Below the pieces are notes generated by a model. It was not told the DNA's origin. It saw only the letters and a program-made list of their open reading frames with translations, and did not search any database. Source: JADJQU01 sp035490315 (GTDB taxonomy: Bacteria; Planctomycetota; UBA1135; GCA-002686595). From it: a stretch of DNA of 64,000 nucleotides. Made by a program: the position numbers and the translations under genes. The stretch lies in assembly GCA_035490315.1 (NCBI GenBank), contig DATHET010000307.1, positions 1 through 64,000 of the forward strand, in the 5' to 3' direction. Below, piece after piece: positions 54,712 to 61,748 of the stretch. The stretch's first letter is position 1, and each line of letters opens with the position of its first letter.

Positions 54712-55182
54712 ATGAGCCGAGAGATCGCCGAGCGCCTGCGCCAGCTGGACATCCTGCCTTCCGCCCAACGCGTGGCGGTGGCCGAGTTCGTGCTCTCGAC
54801 CTGCACGCACCCCGGCGCCGAGGAAGTCTTCCGGGCCATCCAGCCCAGGGTCCCGGCCATCTCGCTCGCCACGGTCTACAACACGCTGCACCTCCTGGCG
54901 CAGAAAGGCCTGCTGCGCGAGCTGGCCATCGCCGAGGGCAAGGTCGTGTTCGACTGCATGGTCGAGCCCCACCACCACATCGTCGACCTGGACACGGGCG
55001 CGATCCACGACCTGCCGTGGACGGCGGTGAAAGTGAGCCGCGCCCAGGAAGCCGCAGCGGCCCTGGGCTTCGACGTCAGCGAGTATCAGGTCGTGCTGCG
55101 CGGCAAGAAGAGCAAGCCCGCCAAGACGCCCGTCAAGGCGCCCGCCGGCAAGGCGCGCAAGACCCGCAAGAGCGGAAGCTGA
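54712..55182 (+). CDS. perR: PerR-like Fur-family repressor
   Basis: This 156-residue regulator has a winged-helix domain (recognition helix ISLATVYNTLHLLAQKGLL) and a Fur-type dimerisation domain. The regulatory metal ligands match PerR, including the terminal Asp: His33, Asp81, His87/His89 and Asp100. The CxxC structural-zinc cysteines usual after the HHH motif are absent (HHHIVDLDTGAIHDL). A 26-residue Lys/Pro/Ala-rich tail follows (PAKTPVKAPAGKARKTRKSG), unusual for the family. It sits upstream of ahpC-ahpD with matching operators at both promoters. A peroxide-sensing role is inferred from ligands and context; an Irr- or Fur-like role is not excluded. Confidence 0.85.
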   Translation: MSREIAERLRQLDILPSAQRVAVAEFVLSTCTHPGAEEVFRAIQPRVPAISLATVYNTLHLLAQKGLLRELAIAEGKVVFDCMVEPHHHIVDLDTGAIHDLPWTAVKVSRAQEAAAALGFDVSEYQVVLRGKKSKPAKTPVKAPAGKARKTRKSGS

Positions 55183-55226
55183 ACGCGCATGGAAAGAGAC
55201 CCTCGGCCGCCTTGCTGACCACGATC

Positions 55227-55239
55227 TAGAACAATTCTT
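55227..55239. promoter_or_regulatory. Fur/PerR-type operator upstream of ahpC
   Basis: TAGAACAATTCTT matches the core of the perR operator (AGAACNATTCTT) but is a less complete palindrome. It lies 60 nt before the ahpC start, so PerR probably represses ahpC-ahpD as well as itself. Confidence 0.65.
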
Positions 55240-55298
55240 GTGTACGACTTACTACTGAATACAGCCACGACCCCCACCCCAAGCCTCGAGGACCCACC

Positions 55299-55835
55299 AT
55301 GTTGACCGTAGGAGACCATTTCCCCCGTTTCGATCTGCAAGCTGTCACCAGCCTGAACAAGGGCAAGGAATTCGAGTCGATCACCGACAAGAGCTTTCCC
55401 GGCAAGTGGCTGGTGCTGTTCCTGTGGCCGATGGACTTCACCTTCGTCTGCCCGACCGAGATCGCCGAGTTCGGCAAGCAGAACGCGGCTTTCCGCGAGC
55501 GCGACGCCCAGGTGCTCGGCGCGAGCACCGACACGCACTTCGTGCACCTGGCCTGGCGCAACAACCACGCCGACTTGAAGCATCTGCCCTTCCCGATGCT
55601 AGCCGACACCAAGCGCGAGCTGTCGCTGGCCCTGGGTGTGCTGCACAAGGAAGCCGGCGTTCCGCTGCGCGCCACCTTCGTGGTCGACCCAGAGGGAGTG
55701 ATCCGCCACGTCAGCGTCAACGACCTCTCGGTCGGCCGCAACGTGGAAGAAGTGCTGCGCATCCTCGACGCGCTGCAGACCGACGAGCTGTGCCCGTGCA
55801 ACTGGAAGGCCGGCGAGCCGACCTTGACGGTGTGA
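55299..55835 (+). CDS. ahpC: AhpC-type peroxiredoxin
   Basis: This 178-residue 2-Cys peroxiredoxin has peroxidatic Cys51 in FTFVCPTE and C-terminal cysteines in LCPCNW (Cys165, Cys167), the pattern of the AhpC that is recharged by AhpD. It reduces hydrogen peroxide, organic peroxides and peroxynitrite in the cytoplasm. It has a Shine-Dalgarno-like GAGGA before ATG 55299, unlike many neighbours. The AhpD gene follows after 2 nt, and a PerR-type operator lies upstream. Confidence 0.95.
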   Translation: MLTVGDHFPRFDLQAVTSLNKGKEFESITDKSFPGKWLVLFLWPMDFTFVCPTEIAEFGKQNAAFRERDAQVLGASTDTHFVHLAWRNNHADLKHLPFPMLADTKRELSLALGVLHKEAGVPLRATFVVDPEGVIRHVSVNDLSVGRNVEEVLRILDALQTDELCPCNWKAGEPTLTV

Positions 55836-55837
55836 CC

Positions 55838-56398
55838 ATGCAGCACACCGAGATCCTGCGCCAGCGCATCGGAGAGGAATGCAAGGACGTGCGGCTCAAC
55901 TTGAGCGCCGTGCTCACGAGTCCCAGCAGCTTGAGCGAAGCTCAACGCTGGGGCACGGCGGTCGCGGCTGCCGCGGCGTCGCGCTGCGGAGAGCTGGGCC
56001 TGGCGATCGCGCAGGATGCACAGCTCGCGGTCGACGCGCGCGTCCTCGAGGACGCGCGCGCCGCCGCGGCGCTGATGGCGATGAACAACGTCTACTACCG
56101 CTTCCGGCACATGGTCGAGAAGCCGGTGTACGCCACCAAGCGCCCCGGCCTGCGCATGAACCGCATCGCCCAGCCCGCGACGAACAAGCTCGACTTCGAG
56201 CTCTTCTGCCTCGCGGTCAGCGCGATCAACGGCTGCGGCACCTGCGTGCAGGCCCACGAGAAAACCGTGCTCGAGGGCGGCCTCAGCGAGGATCAGGTCC
56301 ACGACGCGGTGCGGATCGCGGCGGTGATCCACTCGGCGGCGGTCGCGCTGGAAATGCTGGACATGGTTCCTGGCGCGCCGGCTGGGAACGCGGGCTGA
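55838..56398 (+). CDS. ahpD: AhpD-family alkylhydroperoxidase
   Basis: This 186-residue all-helical AhpD protein has the catalytic CxxC plus His in NGCGTCVQAHEKTV (Cys133, Cys136, His140). The Glu relay residue is likely in the preceding helix (NKLDFELFCLA). In actinobacteria AhpD is the reductase that recycles AhpC. Here the two genes are 2 nt apart and share the operator, so they form one unit. This actinobacterial-type pair replaces the usual AhpF or thioredoxin partner. Confidence 0.95.
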   Translation: MQHTEILRQRIGEECKDVRLNLSAVLTSPSSLSEAQRWGTAVAAAAASRCGELGLAIAQDAQLAVDARVLEDARAAAALMAMNNVYYRFRHMVEKPVYATKRPGLRMNRIAQPATNKLDFELFCLAVSAINGCGTCVQAHEKTVLEGGLSEDQVHDAVRIAAVIHSAAVALEMLDMVPGAPAGNAG

Positions 56399-56475
56399 AG
56401 CGCGGCTCCGGTTGCCGACGCCGATCATCGGTGTCTGGCGGCCGGGGCTCGCTGTGCGTACCGTCGTCGCGCGGC

Positions 56476-57279
56476 ATGGCAAGCGAACGCATCGATCCGC
56501 TGTTCTTCGGCATCAAGGATCGCCGCCTCTTCGGCTGCCACCACGCCCCGTCGCAGGGTCCGGCGCCGAAGCTCGGCGTCGTGATCGCGCCGGCGGTCGG
56601 CCATGAGTACTCGCGCGCCCACCGCGCCCTCCGGCAGCTCGCCGGCTCCTGCGCCGTCGCGGGCCTGCGCGCCCTGCGCTTCGACTTCAGCTCCACCGGC
56701 GACTCCCAGGGCGATCGGTGGCCCGAATCGCTCGGGCCCTGGCGCGAGGATCTGGAGCACGCCCTGCGCGAGCTCGCTTCGCGCACGCGGGTTGCGCGCA
56801 CGGCGCTGCTCGGCGTGCGCGTCTCCGCCAGCCTGGCCGTCGACTGCGCGGCACGCAATCCCGGCTGCGCCGCGCTGGTGCTCTGGGATCCGTGCTTCGA
56901 TGGAGCGGCCCACGAGCAGTCCTTGCGCCAGGCGCAGGAGCGGTTCGAAGCGAGCCTCGCCTCGCCGATCCGCCGCGCGGGCCAACAGGAGGCCGGCGTC
57001 GAGTGCCTGGGCTTCCACTGGCCCGCCGCGCTGCTCGGCGAGCTTCGCGAGTGGCGCGCGCCGAGCTTCGAGCAGGGCGCGCCGCAGCGCGTGCTGATCC
57101 TCGAGTCAGCGCTCTCGCCGCGCGCGAGCGAGCTCGCCCTTCTGCTCGGGAAACGTGGCGCGCGGGTCTCGCACGAGGTCTCGCGCGGATCGCAGCCCTG
57201 GAACGACGAGGTCGACCAGGGCCTGGTGCCGGCCGTCGATCTCGCTCGCATCGTCGACTTCCTGCGCGAGGAGAGCTGA
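56476..57279 (+). CDS. Alpha/beta hydrolase-fold protein lacking a nucleophile
   Basis: This 267-residue alpha/beta-hydrolase-fold protein starts with the family phrases FFGIKDRRLFGCHH, VVIAPAVGHEYSRAHRALRQLA and RALRFDFSSTGDSQGD. The nucleophile elbow reads GVRVS, with Arg115 where Ser or Cys is expected, so the protein may not be a hydrolase. This matches one of the two hydrolase-like proteins encoded with exosortase-A systems, whose elbow is also G-x-R. The following gene is the partner type. ATG at 56476 was chosen because homology begins there. Confidence 0.72.
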   Translation: MASERIDPLFFGIKDRRLFGCHHAPSQGPAPKLGVVIAPAVGHEYSRAHRALRQLAGSCAVAGLRALRFDFSSTGDSQGDRWPESLGPWREDLEHALRELASRTRVARTALLGVRVSASLAVDCAARNPGCAALVLWDPCFDGAAHEQSLRQAQERFEASLASPIRRAGQQEAGVECLGFHWPAALLGELREWRAPSFEQGAPQRVLILESALSPRASELALLLGKRGARVSHEVSRGSQPWNDEVDQGLVPAVDLARIVDFLREES

Positions 57280-58134
57280 TTGGTCCGCGAAGAAGTCCTG
57301 CGCGCCGGCGGCGACGGCTCGCTGGTCGGGATCGCGAGCTTCCCCGACCAGCCGGCGCGCGCCGGCGTGGTGCTGCTGAACGCCGGCCTGGTGCACCGCG
57401 TCGGCCCGGCGCGCCTGTGGGTGGCCCTGGCGCGCCGCTCGAGCGAGCTGGGCCTGGCCACGCTGCGCCTGGATTTCTCCGGCATCGGCGATTCGCCCGA
57501 GACCGCCGCGAGCGCGCGCTTCGAAGCCCGAGCGCCCAAGGAAGCCCGCGCCGGCATGGACGCCCTGGCCGCCGCGAGCGGCGTCGAGCGTTTCGCCCTG
57601 ATCGGGCTGTGCTCCGGCGCCGAGATGGCCTTCAAGACGGCGCTCGAGGATCCGCGTGTGCGCGAGCTGGTGCTGATCAACTCCCCGCGCTTCCTCGAGG
57701 AGCCCTCGGCCGAGCTGGTCGCGCGGCTCGAGAAGCAGCAGGACGCGCGCTACTACTGGCGCGTCGCCCTGCGCAATCCGCGCAGCTGGTGGAAGGCGCT
57801 GCGCGGCAAGGCCGACCTGCGCGCCATGGCGCGAGCCGCGCTCCTGCGCGTCCGAAGCCGCGAGACCAGGCCAGCCGGCGCGCCCGATTCCGCGGACGCG
57901 CGCGCGTTCCGGACGCTCGTCCAGCGCGGAACGAACGTCCATCTCGTGCTCTCCGAAGGCGACTGGGGACAGGACTACCTCGACGCCATCCTCGGGGCCA
58001 GCTTCGACGCCGGCGGCGCGAGCGGGAAGATCCAACGCACGATCGTGCCGGCCTGCGATCACCTGCTGACGCCGCTGGCGGCTCAGCGCGCGCTGCTCGA
58101 CCACGTCGAGCGACTCGCGCGGACCTGGATCTGA
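57280..58134 (+). CDS. Alpha/beta hydrolase, exosortase-A-locus type 1-like
   Basis: This 284-residue alpha/beta hydrolase has the oxyanion strand VVLLNAGLVHRVGPARLWVALA, RLDFSGIGDS and elbow GLCSGA with Cys111 as the likely nucleophile. The acid and His are less clear but VPACDHLLTP offers a final His. Proteins of this kind occur with exosortase-A and related polysaccharide loci. The TTG start follows the previous stop immediately (TGATTG), so the pair is one operon. It could release thioester-bound chains, but this is inference. The following 177 nt hold an 18-20 bp inverted repeat. Confidence 0.78.
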   Translation: MVREEVLRAGGDGSLVGIASFPDQPARAGVVLLNAGLVHRVGPARLWVALARRSSELGLATLRLDFSGIGDSPETAASARFEARAPKEARAGMDALAAASGVERFALIGLCSGAEMAFKTALEDPRVRELVLINSPRFLEEPSAELVARLEKQQDARYYWRVALRNPRSWWKALRGKADLRAMARAALLRVRSRETRPAGAPDSADARAFRTLVQRGTNVHLVLSEGDWGQDYLDAILGASFDAGGASGKIQRTIVPACDHLLTPLAAQRALLDHVERLARTWI

Positions 58135-58139
58135 GCGAG

Positions 58140-58241
58140 GCTGCCCCGCATCGCTGTGCTGCCGAGGCGCCGGGGCCGTCTGGGCAAGCAGCTCCGCTTC
58201 GAAAAGAAGCTCGCGCGCCATGCACAGCGATGCGGGGCAGC
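58140..58241. repeat. Long inverted repeat between hydrolase and deacetylase genes
   Basis: Perfect 20-bp arms (58140-58159 and 58222-58241, beginning GCTGCCCCGCATCGCTGTG) flank a 62-nt loop that includes a smaller hairpin, GCTTC-GAAAA-GAAGC. It lies in the 177-nt gap inside an apparent operon, so an RNA hairpin would shape readthrough or mRNA stability. No frame or mobile-element gene is present. Confidence 0.75.
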
Positions 58242-58311
58242 AGCTGCCCGCGGGCCAGCGCCACTTGCGTCCCTGTTCGGGAGGGATGACAATCGCTACG
58301 GAGACCTGCGG

Positions 58312-59385
58312 ATGTCCCAGGAAACGTCGAAGCCCCCGGAATCGGATTCCGGCCAGGGAATACTCTGGCCTTCTGGCCAGCGGCCCATCCTGATCGTCCT
58401 GATCGACGCCGAGGAGGAGTTCGACTGGTCGCGCGCCTTCGACCGCAGCGCGACCGGGACCACCTCGACGCGCCAGCTGCTCGAGGCCCAGGCGCTGTTC
58501 GACTCCCTCGGCGTGAGCGCCACCTACGTGGTCACCTACCCCGTCGCCGCCGATCCCGAATCGTCCTCGGTCCTGCGCCATATCGCGGCCAGGCCGGGCG
58601 TCACGATCGGCGCTCACCTGCACCCGTGGGTCACGCCGCCGTTCGAGGAGCTGGTCTCGGTCAACAATTCCTATCCGGGCAACCTCGACGGCGCCCTCGA
58701 GCGCGAGAAATTGCGCTGCGTCTGCCAGGCGATCCGCGAGAACATCGGCGTCGAGCCGCGGGTCTACCAGGCCGGACGCTACGGCTTCGGGCCGCGCACG
58801 GCGACCACGCTCGAGGAGCTCGGATTCGTCGTCGATTTCTCGCCTGCCCCGCCCTTCGATTATCGCTCGGAGGGCGGTCCCAATTTCTCGGATCACGGCG
58901 TCGCGCCGCGCTGGATCGGCTCGCGCAAGGAAATCCTTTCTGTCGCCGTCACCGGTGCCTACGTGGGCTTCGTGCAGAATCGCGCCCACGAGATCTATCG
59001 CATCGCGACCCACCCGGCGATGAAATGGGCGCGGCTGCCGGCGGTCTTCTCGCGCCTGGGCGCCATCGACCGCCTGCGGCTTTCACCCGAGGGCTTCGAG
59101 CTCTCCGACCTCGAGCGCCTGACCCGCGTGCTGCTCGAGCGCGACGTCGGCATCTTCACGCTGAGCTTCCACGCGCCCTCGCTTCTGCCGGGCTGCACGC
59201 CCTACGTGAAGAACCTGGCCGAGCGCGAGCAGTTCCTCGCACGCCTGCGCGGCTACATCGAATTCTTCCTCGGCGAGCTCGGCGGCGAATCGATCTCCCC
59301 GATCGAGCTGCGCCGCCGCCTGCTCCCCCCCACCGCCCAACCGTCCCTGCCCCTGCAAATCCCGCGCGTAGCCGGTACCCGGTAA
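58312..59385 (+). CDS. Polysaccharide-deacetylase-like protein (WalW type)
   Basis: This 357-residue protein has a NodB-like fold. VLIDAEEEFDW replaces the usual TFDDG motif, and a metal-site GAHLHPWVTPPF follows. Later motifs YQAGRYGFGPRTATTLEELGFVVDFS and FTLSFHAPSLLPG fit the WalW/PEP-CTERM-locus subfamily of deacetylases. It would act on an exopolysaccharide or other carbohydrate. ATG at 58312 has a GGAG site. Its last five codons and stop lie inside the 104-bp palindrome. Confidence 0.78.
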   Translation: MSQETSKPPESDSGQGILWPSGQRPILIVLIDAEEEFDWSRAFDRSATGTTSTRQLLEAQALFDSLGVSATYVVTYPVAADPESSSVLRHIAARPGVTIGAHLHPWVTPPFEELVSVNNSYPGNLDGALEREKLRCVCQAIRENIGVEPRVYQAGRYGFGPRTATTLEELGFVVDFSPAPPFDYRSEGGPNFSDHGVAPRWIGSRKEILSVAVTGAYVGFVQNRAHEIYRIATHPAMKWARLPAVFSRLGAIDRLRLSPEGFELSDLERLTRVLLERDVGIFTLSFHAPSLLPGCTPYVKNLAEREQFLARLRGYIEFFLGELGGESISPIELRRRLLPPTAQPSLPLQIPRVAGTR

Positions 59386-59474
59386 AGCACCACCATCCTG
59401 AACACTGCCGATACCCGGCGTGAGCGCCGGGTATCGGCAGTGTTCAGGATGGTGGTGCTTTACCGGGTACCGGC
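59371..59474. repeat. Perfect 104-bp palindrome (50-bp arms, 4-nt loop)
   Basis: Left arm 59371-59420 and right arm 59425-59474 are exact reverse complements around TGAG. Position 59370 and position 59475 do not pair, so the symmetry ends sharply. It sits between convergent genes and contains both their stop codons; each protein ends AGTR. There is no T-run. It could be a bidirectional terminator, a fold-back duplication or an assembly artefact. Confidence 0.95.
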
Positions 59475-60536
59475 GAACATTCCATACGAGTGGGCGACGC
59501 TGGCGCGCTTGCCGAGGGCGAAGACGGAGTGCCAGGCGCTGAGGTTGGGAGTGGGCGAGGGCAGGATCAGGACGTCGCCGGGCTCGAGGCGGTAGAAGGC
59601 GCCGCGCTCGACCAGGCGGCGCGTCAAGCGCGGATCCTCGTCGAGCAGCTGCTTCAGCGCGCGCGGATGCTCCATGGCGCGCAAAGCCTTGGCGAAGGAG
59701 CCTGCGCGTCGCGCCAGCGGCGTGCGCGCGGACAGCGCAGCGATCTCGCGCGCGAGCTCGTCGCGCGGGAGGGCCAGCCAGCCGGTCGAGCCGCTCATCT
59801 GCCCGTAGACCACTCCGAGCTGCCCTGTCTCGGCGTCGTGGTGGAAGCTCGCGCCGCCGCCCGGCGAATTGTTGTAGACGATGCGCTCGGACAGGCGCAC
59901 GCCGCCGCCGCACAGGCGCTCGAGCAGGGCGAACAGCGCGCGGTGCGAGGAGATCAACGCGGACTCCGGGAAGACCAGCTCCGCGAGACGGTCGGCGGCC
60001 TGGGCGCGACGCGGGTCGCGCTTCCAGTCGGACGAGCGCTCCAGGCCGAAGGAAAAACGCACGCGCAGCGACTCGTCGCGCTCGTCGTCGGCGATCCACG
60101 AGAGCTTGGCGTAGAGATCCTGGGCCTTGCCCGCGCGGCCCGCGAGCTCGACGTGGACCTTCTCGATCTCGCGCGCGTCCGAGACGTCCTCGCTGACGCC
60201 GAGCACCCGGGCGGCGCGCTCGCCTTGATCGCGCCGGCGCGCCAGGCGCTCGCGCACGCCGGCGCTGAAGCTCGCTCCCGCGCGCAGGCGCTCGAACCAG
60301 CGGCGCGAGGCCTCGATCCGCGAGCGCGCGCGCACGCCGCGGACCGCCAGCCAGCCGCGCAGCAGGATCGGATGGGCGCCGGCGAAGCGCTGGTCGAGGT
60401 CCTCAGGCGCCGAGGGCAGGGCGGCAACGAGCTCGACCGACCCGTGGCGCACGCCGCGCCGCGCCAGCTCGACCCTGCCCGCCGCACGAGCGCGCTGCGG
60501 CGGCCGCCAACGCCACTGGGTCGAACTCACGTCCAT
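59460..60536 (-). CDS. HxD...H oxygenase-like protein
   Basis: This 358-residue protein has a C-terminal double-stranded beta-helix look with likely iron ligands His232 and Asp234 (SFHHDAETGQLGVVYGQ) and His336 (SAWHSVFALG), followed by Arg about nine residues later (KRASVAHSYG). This is the HxD...H...R order of 2-oxoglutarate-dependent oxygenases. The N-terminal 180 residues are Arg-rich helices of unknown role. ATG at 60536 was chosen because upstream residues overlap the divergent gene. The substrate is unknown. The last codons come from the palindrome. Confidence 0.6.
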   Translation of the reverse strand: MDVSSTQWRWRPPQRARAAGRVELARRGVRHGSVELVAALPSAPEDLDQRFAGAHPILLRGWLAVRGVRARSRIEASRRWFERLRAGASFSAGVRERLARRRDQGERAARVLGVSEDVSDAREIEKVHVELAGRAGKAQDLYAKLSWIADDERDESLRVRFSFGLERSSDWKRDPRRAQAADRLAELVFPESALISSHRALFALLERLCGGGVRLSERIVYNNSPGGGASFHHDAETGQLGVVYGQMSGSTGWLALPRDELAREIAALSARTPLARRAGSFAKALRAMEHPRALKQLLDEDPRLTRRLVERGAFYRLEPGDVLILPSPTPNLSAWHSVFALGKRASVAHSYGMFAGTR

Positions 60537-60549
60537 GGACTGCGCAAGG

Positions 60550-60555
60550 TAACAT
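60550..60555 (+). promoter_or_regulatory. -10-like TAACAT, leaderless cupin gene
   Basis: TAACAT ends 8 nt before the ATG at 60564, inside the 27-nt gap to the divergent oxygenase-like gene. Confidence 0.45.
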
Positions 60556-60563
60556 CCGCCGCC

Positions 60564-60890
60564 ATGGGCTTCCTCGACACCAAGCACGCGCTGCGTTTTT
60601 CCGCTGAAAAGCTCGCAAAAACCAATCTTTTCGAGACGGCGCAGATGTTCTGCGACGTCTACGGCCTGGAGCCGGGCCAGTCGCAAAAAGCCCACGCGCA
60701 CCCGGGGGCGACCAAGTTCTACTTCGTGCTCGAAGGCCGCGGCGTGTTCCAGAGCGGCGAGCAGCGGCGCGAGCTCGGCCCGGGCGAGCTGGCCTGGTCA
60801 GCGCCCGGCGAGGAGCACGGCGTCGAAAACCATTCGAAGGAGCGCCTGGTGCTGCTCGTGGCGATGGCGCCCAATCCGAATCTGCGTTGA
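60564..60890 (+). CDS. Small cupin-domain protein
   Basis: This 108-residue single cupin has AHAHPGATKFYFVLEGRGVF as motif 1 (His-x-His and later Glu equivalents) and PGEEHGVEN as motif 2. Small cupins bind a metal and act as enzymes or sensors. It is divergent from an oxygenase-like gene only 27 nt away, so the two may be co-regulated. ATG at 60564 follows TAACAT by 8 nt. Confidence 0.85.
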   Translation: MGFLDTKHALRFSAEKLAKTNLFETAQMFCDVYGLEPGQSQKAHAHPGATKFYFVLEGRGVFQSGEQRRELGPGELAWSAPGEEHGVENHSKERLVLLVAMAPNPNLR

Positions 60891-60895
60891 GCGAA

Positions 60896-60928
60896 GCGCG
60901 CGAGCCAGCGGACTGCTCCCTCGCGCGC
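60896..60928. terminator. Hairpin after the cupin gene
   Basis: Arms GCGCGCGAG (60896-60904) and CTCGCGCGC (60920-60928) enclose 15 nt between convergent genes ending at 60890 and 60948. There is no T-run. Confidence 0.5.
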
Positions 60929-60947
60929 GCGGCCGACGTTCCGTGAC

Positions 60948-61664
60948 TCAGCTCGAAGGCTGGTAGCGCAGGCTGATGTTCTCGCGGCCCATCTGGCGCA
61001 ATCGCTCGACCTGCTTCTTGAGCCCGAGCTGGTGCGCCTTGGACACGACGCTCTTGACGCTGCGGCCGAGACTCTTGGCGATGTCGATGTTCGACTCGCG
61101 CGGGTAGCGCTCGCGCAATTCCTCGAGCGCCGCGCCGGTCCAGCGCGGCATGCGCGTGGTCTGCCGCGGCTCGTGTCGCTTGAGGAAGACCTTGTCCTTG
61201 GCAAGCCGCAGCTCGCGCGCAACCGCCTTCACCGACTCGACCGAACGCTCGAGGATCAAGGCCAGATCTTCGTCGCTGCGCGAGCCGTAGAGCTGCTTGA
61301 GCCGGCTGCGCTCGTCGCGCGACCATAGGCCGTCTCGGCAGCGCAGCGAGAGCTCGGCGATCTGTGCCCGCACTTCGCTGATCTCGCGGCCGAGCACGCA
61401 GCCGAGGATCTCTTCACTCGCGAGGCCGAGATACTTCTTGAGGTCGATAATCTCCTCGTCGCTCCACGGACCATGGCGCGGCGCGTGTCGGCACACGATT
61501 TCAGCTTGTTTCTGCACGCTTTCCGGCTTGCGGGCCAGCTCGCGCGCAAGGATGTCGAGATCCCTCAGCCCATACCAGTCCTGGAGATGGGCAATTTCAT
61601 CTGGCGTCCATCGCCCTCGGCGCGGCCCTTCAGGTCGCGGCTCGCCCCACGCAAGTCGATTCAC
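60948..61664 (-). CDS. Protein with four Myb/SANT-like helical repeats
   Basis: This 238-residue basic protein contains four tandem repeats at about residues 18-61, 64-108, 110-155 and 170-218. Each starts W-T/S-xx-E/A, then L..LY...D..IA..LGRS..SV..KA..LGL (for example WTGAALEELRERYPRESNID). The tryptophan and three-helix spacing resemble Myb/SANT or bacterial helix-turn-helix domains, so it should bind DNA at an extended site. No dimerisation or effector domain is seen. It lies 84 nt downstream of ptsI on the same strand and may be cotranscribed with it. Confidence 0.7.
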   Translation of the reverse strand: MNRLAWGEPRPEGPRRGRWTPDEIAHLQDWYGLRDLDILARELARKPESVQKQAEIVCRHAPRHGPWSDEEIIDLKKYLGLASEEILGCVLGREISEVRAQIAELSLRCRDGLWSRDERSRLKQLYGSRSDEDLALILERSVESVKAVARELRLAKDKVFLKRHEPRQTTRMPRWTGAALEELRERYPRESNIDIAKSLGRSVKSVVSKAHQLGLKKQVERLRQMGRENISLRYQPSS

Positions 61665-61748
61665 GGTTCTTTCTCCTCATGAAGCCCCTCGCGCAGGGAA
61701 TCGTAGCGTGAGCGGCCTCTGCGGCACAGCCAGGGGAGGAGCGATTGT

